This document shows positions 45,576 through 54,412 of a stretch of DNA of 64,000 bases, one piece after another. Under the pieces are notes generated by a model. It saw only the letters and a program-made list of their open reading frames with translations. It was not told the origin of the DNA and did not search any database. A program made the translations under genes and the position numbers. This DNA comes from Clostridiales bacterium (GTDB lineage: Bacteria > Bacillota > Clostridia > Saccharofermentanales > Saccharofermentanaceae), in the NCBI GenBank assembly GCA_017509245.1, contig JAFWQC010000045.1, positions 1-64,000 on the forward strand. The letters are read 5' to 3'. Each line of letters starts with the position of its first letter. Positions within the stretch are counted from its first letter, which is position 1.

Positions 45576-47915
45576 ATGACCTTAAAAGAACTCAAAGCAG
45601 GGCAGAGTTGCATTGTTGAAAATGTAGGCGGGGAAGGCGCGTTAAGACAGCACTTCCTTGATATGGGAATCATTCCCGGAGCAGAGATCACCATCGTGAA
45701 GTTTGCACCGATGGGAGATCCGGTCGAGATAAGCATCCACGGCTATGAGTTATCCTTAAGACTTGATGACGCAGACAAGATCACCGTTACAAAATCAGAG
45801 AAGAAGACTGAAAAAGCTGAAAGTTCCGGACGCAAAGAGAAGGTTGCGCACCCTAATCTCGGTGAGCCCGGTGTCCATCACGACAAGAAGCACGAGAATC
45901 CTTTGCCGGACGACCACGTGCTGACCTTTGCCCTCGTAGGCAACCAGAACAGCGGAAAGACAACGCTTTTCAACCGTCTGACCGGATCTAACCAGCACGT
46001 CGGAAACTTCCCGGGCGTTACCGTTGACCGCAAGGACGGCGCCATTATCGGTCATCCGGACACGGTTATCACGGATCTTCCGGGCATCTATTCGATGTCC
46101 CCTTATTCGAGCGAGGAGATCGTATCAAGAGATTTCGTGCTCAACAACAAGCCTGATGCGATCATCAACATCGTAGACTCGACCAACATCGAACGCAATC
46201 TGTATCTCACGATGCAGCTTCTTGAGACTGACAGGCCTGTCGTAGTTGCTCTGAACATGATGGATGAGCTTACAGGCAACGGCGGCTCTGTTGACATCAA
46301 CAGGATGGAGCAGATCCTGGGTGTGCCGGTCGTTCCGATCAGTGCTGCCAAAAACCAGGGCATCGGCGAGCTCATAACTCACGCGATCCATATTGCGAAA
46401 TATTGCGAAAAGCCTTTGGAACAGGATTTCTGCGCCCCCGACAGCCCTGTTCACAGCTCAATCCACGCTGTTGAACACCTGATCGAAGAAAAGGCGAAGA
46501 CGGCTGACCTGCCTTTAAGATTCGCGGCATGCAAATCACTTGAGGGCGATGATCTCATCCTTAACAAACTGGATCTTGATGAGAATGAGCGTGACCTCCT
46601 CGAACACATCAGAGTAAAGGCAGGAAAGAAGTCCGGCCTTGATCCGGCAGCTGCAGTCGCCGACATGAGATTCACATACATCATGCAGCTCGTCGAACAG
46701 TGCGTCATTAAGCCTGTGGAGAGCAAGGAGCGCGTAAGAAGCGAGAGGGCAGACAGGATCCTTACAGGCAAATTCACTGCGATCCCGATCTTTATCCTCA
46801 TAATGGCTTCGGTATTCATCCTCACCTTTAACGTCATAGGCGCAGGACTCCAGTGGCTTTTGGAGACCGGCATCGAAAAGCTGACGGATATTACTGACGC
46901 GGCTCTTACGGGTGCCAACGTTAACGATGTAATTCACAGCCTCATCATAGACGGTATTTTCGAGGGCGTCGGAGGCGTACTGAGCTTCCTTCCCATCGTA
47001 GTCGTAATGTTTTTCTTCCTCTCACTTCTTGAGGACAGCGGATATATCGCGCGCATCGCGTTCTTCATGGATAAGCTCTTGAGAAAGATAGGCCTTTCGG
47101 GCCGCTCTATTGTGCCGCTCCTCATCGGTTTCGGATGCACGGTTCCTGCCGTCATGTCCACAAGAACTCTTCCTTCCGACAGAGACCGTAAGATGACCAT
47201 CATCCTTACGCCATTCATGAGCTGTACCGCTAAGCTTCCGATCTATGCATTCTTCGTAAATGCATTTTTCCCGGGCAAGGGCGGACTTGTAATGACGGGT
47301 CTTTATCTCCTGAGCATCGTGGTCGGAATCCTCATAGCATTTGTTTATAAGAAGGTCCTCTTCAAGGGTGAAGCGGCGCCTTTCGTAATGGAGCTCCCCA
47401 ACTACAGGCTCCCGAGCATCAGATCGACTCTGCAGCTCATGTGGGAAAAAGCAAAGGATTTCCTGCAGAAAGCTTTCTCGGTCATCCTCATCGCCACAGT
47501 TGTCGTATGGTTCCTCCAGAGCTTTGACGCCAGATTCAACCTCGTATCCGATTCGTCCACGAGCATCATGGCTCTAATAGCCGGATTTATCGCGCCTGTA
47601 ATGAAGCCTCTGGGTCTCGGCGACTGGCGCATAGTAACATCACTCATCAGCGGCTTCATGGCCAAGGAAAGCGTTGTATCGGTGCTTGAAGTCCTCTTTG
47701 GCGCTGAAGGCGGCATCACCGCGGTATTAGGCGTTGTGGAAGCCGGAACGCTCCTCATATTCAGTCTTTTGTACACACCCTGCGTCGCTGCGATCGCATC
47801 CATAAAGCGCGAGCTCGGCTGGAAATGGGCAGGCGCGCTCGTCATCTGGCAGTGCATCCTCGCCTGGATCGTAAGCTTCCTGTTCAAGCTCATCATGATG
47901 TTGTTCGGAGGCTGA
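45576..47915 (+). CDS. feoAB: FeoA-FeoB fusion, ferrous iron transporter
   Basis: This 779-residue protein carries an N-terminal FeoA SH3-like domain (residues ~1-73), a His/Lys-rich linker (HHDKKHENPLPDDH) and a FeoB G-domain with G1 GNQNSGKTT (122-130), G3 DLPG and G4-like NMMD. A polytopic membrane core follows, including FGCTVPAVMSTRTL. It imports Fe2+ across the membrane, coupled to nucleotide hydrolysis. The fused FeoA-FeoB layout is known but less common than separate genes. GGGAG precedes the ATG. Confidence 0.95.
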   Translation: MTLKELKAGQSCIVENVGGEGALRQHFLDMGIIPGAEITIVKFAPMGDPVEISIHGYELSLRLDDADKITVTKSEKKTEKAESSGRKEKVAHPNLGEPGVHHDKKHENPLPDDHVLTFALVGNQNSGKTTLFNRLTGSNQHVGNFPGVTVDRKDGAIIGHPDTVITDLPGIYSMSPYSSEEIVSRDFVLNNKPDAIINIVDSTNIERNLYLTMQLLETDRPVVVALNMMDELTGNGGSVDINRMEQILGVPVVPISAAKNQGIGELITHAIHIAKYCEKPLEQDFCAPDSPVHSSIHAVEHLIEEKAKTADLPLRFAACKSLEGDDLILNKLDLDENERDLLEHIRVKAGKKSGLDPAAAVADMRFTYIMQLVEQCVIKPVESKERVRSERADRILTGKFTAIPIFILIMASVFILTFNVIGAGLQWLLETGIEKLTDITDAALTGANVNDVIHSLIIDGIFEGVGGVLSFLPIVVVMFFFLSLLEDSGYIARIAFFMDKLLRKIGLSGRSIVPLLIGFGCTVPAVMSTRTLPSDRDRKMTIILTPFMSCTAKLPIYAFFVNAFFPGKGGLVMTGLYLLSIVVGILIAFVYKKVLFKGEAAPFVMELPNYRLPSIRSTLQLMWEKAKDFLQKAFSVILIATVVVWFLQSFDARFNLVSDSSTSIMALIAGFIAPVMKPLGLGDWRIVTSLISGFMAKESVVSVLEVLFGAEGGITAVLGVVEAGTLLIFSLLYTPCVAAIASIKRELGWKWAGALVIWQCILAWIVSFLFKLIMMLFGG

Positions 47916-47916
47916 T

Positions 47917-48084
47917 ATGGGACCTGCAGACATCATCCTGACCGTTGTTATCGTATTAGTTCTGGGACTAGCCGTGTTCCTTGCCGTAAGGCGGAAGAAG
48001 ACAAGCTCCTGCTGCGGCAACTGTGCCGAGTGCGCGAAAAAGCGTGCGGCAGGCTGCTCTGAAGTGAGGAACGGCAAACTCTGA
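47917..48084 (+). CDS. FeoB-associated Cys-rich membrane protein
   Basis: This 55-residue protein has one membrane helix (residues 6-24), a basic stop-transfer RRKK and a short tail with SSCCGNCAECAKK and a later Cys. It matches the FeoB-associated small Cys-rich family. It starts one base after the feoAB stop codon. Confidence 0.88.
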   Translation: MGPADIILTVVIVLVLGLAVFLAVRRKKTSSCCGNCAECAKKRAAGCSEVRNGKL

Positions 48085-48170
48085 GTGATTTATGGCATAT
48101 GCGAGGGGTGGGGGCGTGGAACTCCCGCCTCTTCAAGGGGTTAACTCTTTGCCTGTCCCAAGCGCTTTGC

Positions 48171-48258
48171 TGCTTTTCCGCATGTAGGTTAAAAAATCTG
48201 CGCCGGAATCAGCCCCGGGTTGACAAGCCCGCGAAAATAAAACCTACTGCTTTTCCGC
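48171..48258. repeat. GTAGGTT inverted pair flanked by TGCTTTTCCGC
   Basis: GTAGGTT (48184-48190) and AACCTAC (48241-48247) are inverted. Both are flanked by direct copies of TGCTTTTCCGC (48171-48181 and 48248-48258). The left end repeats the 29158 word GTAGGTTAAAAATCTGCGC with one extra A. Confidence 0.75.
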
Positions 48259-48267
48259 TCCCGGGCA

Positions 48268-48299
48268 CAAAAAAACGCGGCACTTTCAGGGCGCCGCGT
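48268..48299 (-). terminator. Terminator of the glycosyltransferase gene
   Basis: On the minus strand, ACGCGGC pairs with GCCGCGT, followed by TTTTTTTG. Confidence 0.85.
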
Positions 48300-48314
48300 C
48301 TGATGTATTTGTAC

Positions 48315-49631
48315 TTAAGAAATCTTTCTTGTCGATTCTGACTGCGATATCTCTGCTTTGAGCGAAGAGGTCGTTGCCTTGTGCTGAATGGGCTTCCAGC
48401 CGGGGTTGACGAAAAGTGCGGTGAACGCGATCGGGATGTATGTGAGCATGAACAGCGGGAAAGTGATCGTAGAGAAGATCTTTCGTGCTGCTGAAGCATG
48501 GATGTTTTTCCATTCCGTGATGGTCGTGATGCATCCTAATACAAAGAGCATTGCGCAGGCATTGAAGATCGTCTCAAACATTGACCATACTGCGATCATG
48601 ATGTTGTTGCCGGTAACTGCTCCGATGATTCCGTAGAGCAGGTTGCAGATGATGGATATCGCGGTGAGGAAGAATGCAGGCATGATGTTCATTGCCATGT
48701 CAAATGCTGCAAAGCTTCCGTGTACTGTCTCATAAATGAGATTCTTGCCGTACTTCTGGAATACCTGGATGTATCCTCTTGCCCAGCGCATACGCTGTGT
48801 GATGGACTGCTTGAGGGAAGTGGGCTGTTCATCGTAGAAGACTGCGCTTCTGCAGAATGCGATCTTTTTGCCCTTGCAGACGCGGTTTATAGTGAACTCG
48901 ATATCTTCCGTAAGGAGGTGGAAAGGCCAGCCGCCGATGTCCTTGAGGACACTGTTGGAGAAGAAGAAGCCTGTTCCGGAGATAGCTGCGGAAGAATTGA
49001 GCTTGTATCTTGAATAGTTAAGATACATGGATTCTCTTAAGAACCAGAGGCCGTAGCCTGCGCTGATCCAGTTATCGCCGTAATTCTTTGTGTCACGGTA
49101 TGAAGTGATGGCGTCGTTGCCTGCGAGATGGCACTTGTGCATCTCTTCGATGTAATTAGGTGCGAGGATGTTGTCGGCATCGAAAACAAAGAATCCGTCA
49201 AATCCTTCGGGATAGTCTGTCTTGATCTCTTTAAGGAGGGCTTCCATCGCGTATCCCTTGCCGATAAGGGTCTTGGATTCGCGTGTATATGCAACTGCAT
49301 TGTGGCTGACAGCGACATCGTATGTGTTATCGGTGCAGTTGTCTGCCATAACGAATGTTGTTACGTTTCCGGGGTATGTCTGGTTATTGATGCTGTCGAT
49401 GAGGTCACCGATAACGTTTGCTTCGTTACGTGCACAGATGAGGACAGCATAGTGTTTAAGATTTTTCTCACAAAGGCTCTCATCAACTGTATCCGTATTT
49501 TTCCAGAGTTTCTTTGCCTTGCGCTCGCGTCTTTGCATTACAATCGAGATCGGTACGTAAAGGAACTGATATGAATAGCAGACCGCAAAGATTGCTGTGA
49601 TTATGAAGTTTATAATTCTAATAGTTTCCAT
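48315..49631 (-). CDS. Family 2 glycosyltransferase, membrane-bound
   Basis: This 438-residue processive-type glycosyltransferase has an N-terminal membrane helix (residues 5-22) and a GT-A domain with CARNEANVIGDLIDS, DAD-type FVFDADN and the QRMRWARG motif. C-terminal membrane helices follow. The QxxRW motif is typical of cellulose, chitin or hyaluronan synthase-like enzymes, so it may make a surface polysaccharide. I start at 49631, with GGGAGAT upstream. It stands alone. Confidence 0.92.
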   Translation of the reverse strand: METIRIINFIITAIFAVCYSYQFLYVPISIVMQRRERKAKKLWKNTDTVDESLCEKNLKHYAVLICARNEANVIGDLIDSINNQTYPGNVTTFVMADNCTDNTYDVAVSHNAVAYTRESKTLIGKGYAMEALLKEIKTDYPEGFDGFFVFDADNILAPNYIEEMHKCHLAGNDAITSYRDTKNYGDNWISAGYGLWFLRESMYLNYSRYKLNSSAAISGTGFFFSNSVLKDIGGWPFHLLTEDIEFTINRVCKGKKIAFCRSAVFYDEQPTSLKQSITQRMRWARGYIQVFQKYGKNLIYETVHGSFAAFDMAMNIMPAFFLTAISIICNLLYGIIGAVTGNNIMIAVWSMFETIFNACAMLFVLGCITTITEWKNIHASAARKIFSTITFPLFMLTYIPIAFTALFVNPGWKPIQHKATTSSLKAEISQSESTRKIS

Positions 49632-49825
49632 GTTTTCATCTCCCGGCATCATTATTGCACAGCAAATATTAAAATTAAAACTGTTAAAACCTTAATATTT
49701 CCTTAAGATTGAGGCAAAATTTGTGCAATGGTTACGTACTTTTGTTCAACTTAGCCCAAGTATAAAAATTTTCACTGATGAACTCCATTGATTGTCCTTA
49801 CGTATTACTTACACGTTTGTCACAT

Positions 49826-49855
49826 TTGTTTACCGGGCGGAAGAGGGACTATAAT
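49826..49855 (+). promoter_or_regulatory. Promoter of the macro-domain gene
   Basis: TTGTTT (49826-49831) and TATAAT (49850-49855) are 18 bases apart, 39 bases before the start codon. Confidence 0.6.
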
Positions 49856-49893
49856 ATTAAATATTCAGGAAATTTGACATTAAAGGTATTTAT

Positions 49894-51054
49894 ATGGCTT
49901 TCAGGATCGTCCGGAACGACATAACAAAAGTCAAAGCAGACGCAATAGTCAACACTGCCAATCCCGAACCTGTTTACATGGAGGGAACAGACAGTGCCAT
50001 TTATAATGCCGCAGGTGCGGAACGGCTTCTTAAAGAGCGCAAAAAGGCAGGGCGGATAGAAGAAGGAGAAGTCGCGGTTACGCCTGCCTTTGACCTTGAC
50101 GCAAAATACATTTTCCATACTGTGGGGCCTGTCTGGAACGGCGGTAATGAAGGCGAGAGGGAGATCGTCAGAAACTGCTATTTAAACTGCCTTAACAAGG
50201 CTAAGGAATTAGAACTTGAGAGCATAGCATTCCCGCTCATTTCTACAGGCATTTACGGATTTCCCAAAGCAGATGCCCTGCTGACCGCAACGTCCGTATT
50301 CAGCAGTTTTCTGGCAGAAAACGAGCTTGACATAACACTTGTTGTTTTCGACAACGAATCATTTGAACTGTCAGATAAGATATATGCGGGGATCGACCGG
50401 TATATCGATGAGAATTATGTTGAAGAGAAGACCGCTGAGGAATACTTCGGAATGGCTTCCGCTGCTGCCTGCGGAGCGCGTATGGAGCCTCTGTCTGCCG
50501 CCGGTGCTCTTGATGAAGAAGCGGCGGAAGATAAACTCCCGGAAGAAGAATTCATACAGAGGCAAAGGGAGCGCAGAAGAGGTCTTCTCAGGAACCGTTT
50601 TAAGGCGTCTGTTGAAAAGATGCAGCCCTGTAACGACGGGATGCCCGCGGTACAGGCCTGTGCGGCTATGCCGGCACAGAAAGAGAGATCCCTGGAAGAT
50701 GTTGTTAAGAATGTATCAGAGAGCTGGTCCGAGAGCCTTCTGCGCCTGATAGACGAGAAAGGCTTTACCGACACAGAGGTCTACAAGCGTGCAAATGTCG
50801 ACAGGAAGCTCTTTTCGAAGATAAGGAGCAATAAGGATTACCGGCCGAAGAAGAATACGGCGGTTGCATTTGCGCTTGCACTGAAGCTCAATGCCGACGA
50901 GACAAAAGACTTTTTGAGAAAGGCCGGATATGCCTTCTCCCCGTCGAGTGTTTTCGATCTCATAATCGAATATTTCATAGAGAATGATGTATACGATCTC
51001 ATGGTGATCAACATGGCTCTTTTCGAGCACGGCCAGACACAGCTGGGCGATTGA
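49894..51054 (+). CDS. Macro domain protein with C-terminal helical domain
   Basis: This 386-residue protein has an N-terminal macro domain (residues ~1-170: NDITKVKADAIVNTANPEP, IFHTVGPVW, FPLISTGIYGFPK) that would bind or hydrolyse ADP-ribose derivatives. A variable Glu/Arg linker follows (180-260). A ~100-residue C-terminal domain (SESLLRLIDEKGFTDTEVYK, KLFSKIRSNKDYRPKKNTAV) resembles a helix-turn-helix-like module. It lies 95 bases before a VWA gene. ADP-ribose signalling linked to stress or nucleic-acid binding is the inference. Confidence 0.87.
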   Translation: MAFRIVRNDITKVKADAIVNTANPEPVYMEGTDSAIYNAAGAERLLKERKKAGRIEEGEVAVTPAFDLDAKYIFHTVGPVWNGGNEGEREIVRNCYLNCLNKAKELELESIAFPLISTGIYGFPKADALLTATSVFSSFLAENELDITLVVFDNESFELSDKIYAGIDRYIDENYVEEKTAEEYFGMASAAACGARMEPLSAAGALDEEAAEDKLPEEEFIQRQRERRRGLLRNRFKASVEKMQPCNDGMPAVQACAAMPAQKERSLEDVVKNVSESWSESLLRLIDEKGFTDTEVYKRANVDRKLFSKIRSNKDYRPKKNTAVAFALALKLNADETKDFLRKAGYAFSPSSVFDLIIEYFIENDVYDLMVINMALFEHGQTQLGD

Positions 51055-51149
51055 AAATGTCGCCCGCGAAGCGACCATTCACCTCCTGAAAGTCCCTATA
51101 CTGAACTCACAAGCAGCCGGAAAAGACGGCAGAAAGTGAGGACATCAAA

Positions 51150-51821
51150 ATGAAAAAGGGATTGACAGAGATCGTATTTATCCTGGACAGGAGCGGCTCC
51201 ATGGGCGGGCTCGAAAATGACACGATCGGAGGCTATAACTCCATGATCGAAAAGCAGAAGACAGAAGAGGGCGAGGTCATAATATCAACGGTTCTTTTCG
51301 ACCACGAGACAGAGGTCCTTCACGACAGGGTCCCGCTCGACAAGATCAGACCCATCACGGAAAAAGAATACTTCGTAAGAGGCTCAACTGCGCTTCTTGA
51401 TGCGGTCGGCGGAGCCATCCATCACATAGGCAACGTCCACAAATATGCAAGGCCTGAAGACGTTCCAGAGAAGACACTGTTCATCATAACAACGGACGGC
51501 ATGGAGAATAGCAGCACTCGCTATAACTATGACAGGGTCAAGAAGATGGTCGGAAGGCAGAAGGAAAAGTATCACTGGGAGTTCATCTTCCTTGGCGCAA
51601 ACATCGATGCAGTAGAGGTTGCGGGCAGATTCGGCGTGGATAAGAGCAGGGCGGTCACATATGAGTGTGACAGTGCCGGAACCAAACTCAACTATCAGGT
51701 GATGGGCAGGATGGTCTCCTGTGCAAGAGTCGCGAAATCCGCGATGGCTATGGAGGAGGCGTTCGACAGAGACGAAATGTTAAGTGACATCCGCAAGGAC
51801 TACGAGAAGAGACACAAATAA
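51150..51821 (+). CDS. VWA domain protein
   Basis: This 223-residue cytoplasmic von Willebrand type A protein has the metal site DRSGSM near residues 12-17, a Thr in GSTALLDAV and an Asp in TTDGMEN. It probably mediates metal-dependent protein contacts. GTGAGGAC precedes the ATG. It lies 95 bases after the macro-domain gene, and the pair may work together. Confidence 0.9.
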   Translation: MKKGLTEIVFILDRSGSMGGLENDTIGGYNSMIEKQKTEEGEVIISTVLFDHETEVLHDRVPLDKIRPITEKEYFVRGSTALLDAVGGAIHHIGNVHKYARPEDVPEKTLFIITTDGMENSSTRYNYDRVKKMVGRQKEKYHWEFIFLGANIDAVEVAGRFGVDKSRAVTYECDSAGTKLNYQVMGRMVSCARVAKSAMAMEEAFDRDEMLSDIRKDYEKRHK

Positions 51822-51854
51822 GTCTTTCTGTGGCAGCCTTAAACAAATGATCAG

Positions 51855-51885
51855 TGCCCGGCGGCAGTATCAAGCCTGCCGGGCA
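51855..51885 (+). terminator. Hairpin after the VWA gene
   Basis: TGCCCGGC and GCCGGGCA form an 8-bp stem, followed by TTATCCCGTTTT, a weak T tail. Confidence 0.6.
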
Positions 51886-52018
51886 TTATCCCGTTTTGGG
51901 GACAGATTGTGTTTTTAAGGGCGCGAAAATGGTCCGGAGTACGATTATTGTCCGCTTAAAAGGTTGCAAATGAAATATAATGTGCTCATAAGATCAGTTA
52001 AGGGAGGAGATTATCAGT

Positions 52019-53254
52019 ATGCATGAGATCAAGTGCCCGAAGTGCGGCGAGGTATTCCAGGTTGACGAGTCAGGTTATGCGCAGCTTTTAAGCCAGGTAA
52101 GGGACGAGGCGTTTGAAGAGGAGCTTCACAAGCGCGCAGAGGCCCTTGAACTTAAGAGCAAGGGTGATCTCAAGATCGCTCAGATGGAGCAGGAGAAATC
52201 TTTTAATGAGGTTTTGAACGACAAGGATAAGGCTCTTGCGGATAAGGAAGTCGAGATCCAGCAGCTCAAGAATCAGATTGCCATGAATGATTCCGAGAAG
52301 AAGCTTGCCGTAAGCGATGCCCTCCGCGACAAGGAGAAGGAGATCGCCGACAGGGATGCGAAGATAATCGCACTCAATGCAAAGCTCAAGAACCAGGAGA
52401 CTGAGAGCAGCCTCAAGGAGAAGACGCTGGAAGAGAACTATAAGAACCAGCTCAAGGTCAAGGAAGAGCAGATCAATTACTATAAGGATTTCAAGGCACG
52501 CCAGTCCACCAAGATGGTCGGCGAGAGCCTGGAACAGCATTGCCAGATCCAGTTCAACAGCATACGCACATCCGCTTTCCCGAATGCGTATTTCGAGAAG
52601 GATAATGAAGTAAGTACAAGCGGAAGCAAGGGTGACTTTATCTTCAGGGAAGCTGATGAGGAAGGCACCGAATTCATATCCATTATGTTCGAGATGAAGA
52701 ATGAGATGGACACTACCGCATCAAAGCACAAGAATGAGGATTTCTTCAAGGAACTCGACAAGGACAGACAGGAGAAGGGCTGTGAATACGCGGTCCTGGT
52801 ATCGCTTCTTGAAAGTGACAACGAGCTTTATAACAACGGCATCGTTGATGTCTCCTACAAGTATCCCAAGATGTATGTCATCAGACCGCAGTTCTTTATT
52901 CCCATGATCACGCTCCTCAGGAATGCTGCCAGGAATTCCCTCCGGTATCAGAAGGAACTGCAGGTGGTAAGGAACCAGCAGCTCGATCTTGTTAATTTCG
53001 AGTCAAACATGCAGGAATTCAAGGATGCTTTCGGACGCAACTACAGGATCGCTTCAGAGAAGTTCCAGACTGCAATAGAGGAGATCGACAAGACGATCGA
53101 TCATCTCGAGAAGGTCAAGGCGGCACTGAAGTCTTCTGAGAACAACTTAAGGCTGGCCAATGACAAGGCTGATGATCTTTCCATCAAGAAGCTCACGAAG
53201 AATGCGCCTTCGGTCAGGCAGATGTTCGATGATCTGAAGGAGGAAGGGGAGTAA
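52019..53254 (+). CDS. DUF2130 coiled-coil protein with nuclease-like domain
   Basis: This 411-residue protein begins with a zinc-ribbon-like CPKCGEVF and a long coiled coil (residues ~25-165). A central domain, GSKGDFIFREADEEG followed by EMKNE, fits the D-(E/Q)xK restriction-endonuclease-like fold of DUF2130. Another helical tail follows. TATAAT at 51976-51981 and GGGAGGAG precede the ATG. Its function is not known. A nuclease or DNA-ends role is plausible but unproven. Confidence 0.87.
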   Translation: MHEIKCPKCGEVFQVDESGYAQLLSQVRDEAFEEELHKRAEALELKSKGDLKIAQMEQEKSFNEVLNDKDKALADKEVEIQQLKNQIAMNDSEKKLAVSDALRDKEKEIADRDAKIIALNAKLKNQETESSLKEKTLEENYKNQLKVKEEQINYYKDFKARQSTKMVGESLEQHCQIQFNSIRTSAFPNAYFEKDNEVSTSGSKGDFIFREADEEGTEFISIMFEMKNEMDTTASKHKNEDFFKELDKDRQEKGCEYAVLVSLLESDNELYNNGIVDVSYKYPKMYVIRPQFFIPMITLLRNAARNSLRYQKELQVVRNQQLDLVNFESNMQEFKDAFGRNYRIASEKFQTAIEEIDKTIDHLEKVKAALKSSENNLRLANDKADDLSIKKLTKNAPSVRQMFDDLKEEGE

Positions 53255-53312
53255 CCGTCTCCTCATACACGACAACCATTGTCCGATAGAGTATAATTAT
53301 TGCGTTATTTTA

Positions 53313-53336
53313 TTGCGCGTGTTTTAGCGCGCGCAA
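53313..53336 (+). other. Possible leader stem upstream of the sensor operon
   Basis: TTGCGCG and CGCGCAA form a 7-bp stem with a 10-base loop in the gap before the sensor gene, without a T-run. A TATAAT at 53292-53297 lies just upstream. It could be a leader structure or weak attenuator. Confidence 0.4.
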
Positions 53337-53374
53337 GGGAACACAAATTCTGGGAGCGGCGGGTGTAACTTCAG

Positions 53375-54412
53375 GTGGTAAGGAAGGTCTCCAGAAACAG
53401 CATAGCGGTTACGGTCTTGGCGGGTATAGTTCTCGTTCTTTTTGTCGCAACTGTAGCCGGGCTCCTTTACTACAGGAAGATGATCAAGGATCTTAATGAG
53501 GTTCAGGAGGAAGTCTACGAGGAGTACACGAGACTTTATGCCTATATTGCGGAAGATCCCGCCAGTAAGCTTTCCAATAAGATCTACAAGGCCTTCTGCA
53601 AATATGCCCTGGACAATGGCTGCTATGTCGAGATGACGGGTCAGAACCTGTCCACAAACTATTCCAAGGCAGACAGGATCAACATAGCGATCAGCTCCAA
53701 GGTTGACGGAATAATACTTGAAGGTGACAACTCCGAAGAGACAAGGGCACTCATTGATAAGGCATGGGCTAACGGCATTCCCGTCGTTACGGTCCTGACT
53801 GACGTTAAGGATTCAAAAAGACTGAGCTTTGTAGGACTTAATGACTACAGTGTCGGCGCCGAATACGGAAAAGCGCTTGCCGAACTCCGCGCCAGGGATA
53901 ATAAGCAGCCCTTAACGGCTTTGATCCTTTTGGATGCCGAAGAGCGCAACTACGACGACATGATCCATACCGCGATCATACAGGAGGCTTCGGGAAGATA
54001 TATAACCCTTTCATCAGAGAAGGTTAATACTTCAACACCGTTCGCTTCGGAAGAAGACGTTATGAATAAGCTCGATGCGCTGACGAGCATTCCTGATGTC
54101 ATCATATGTCTGAACGACAGAACAACAGAGAGTGTTATCCAGTACATCGTCGACAAGAACCTGGTAGGAAAGACTATGATACTGGGTTATTCCGACAGCG
54201 AGACGATATTGAAGGCCATTAATAAAGGCTCGGTATATGCGACCGTTGCCATAGAGGTCAACACTCTGGCAATGCAGTGCGTGAACGCGTTAAACGAGTA
54301 CAACAATAATAATGCGGAATATGTAAGTGATTATTTCGTCGCGGATTATATCCTGATAAACACCGGCAATCTCGACAGTTACGATCCGGAGGACAGCGAT
54401 GAAGCTGGATAA
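53375..54412 (+). CDS. Membrane-anchored sugar-binding sensor (XylFII-like)
   Basis: This 345-residue protein has an uncleaved N-terminal membrane helix (residues ~11-29, no lipobox). An extracellular periplasmic-binding-protein fold of the ribose/xylose type follows, with SSKVDGIILEGDNSEE and GIPVVTVLTDVKDS. The start is a GTG and the ribosome site is weak. It overlaps the histidine kinase gene by 14 bases. An anchored binding protein feeding a kinase matches the XylFII-LytS-YesN xylose system described in Clostridium, so it likely presents a sugar to the kinase rather than to the importer. Confidence 0.85.
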   Translation: MVRKVSRNSIAVTVLAGIVLVLFVATVAGLLYYRKMIKDLNEVQEEVYEEYTRLYAYIAEDPASKLSNKIYKAFCKYALDNGCYVEMTGQNLSTNYSKADRINIAISSKVDGIILEGDNSEETRALIDKAWANGIPVVTVLTDVKDSKRLSFVGLNDYSVGAEYGKALAELRARDNKQPLTALILLDAEERNYDDMIHTAIIQEASGRYITLSSEKVNTSTPFASEEDVMNKLDALTSIPDVIICLNDRTTESVIQYIVDKNLVGKTMILGYSDSETILKAINKGSVYATVAIEVNTLAMQCVNALNEYNNNNAEYVSDYFVADYILINTGNLDSYDPEDSDEAG

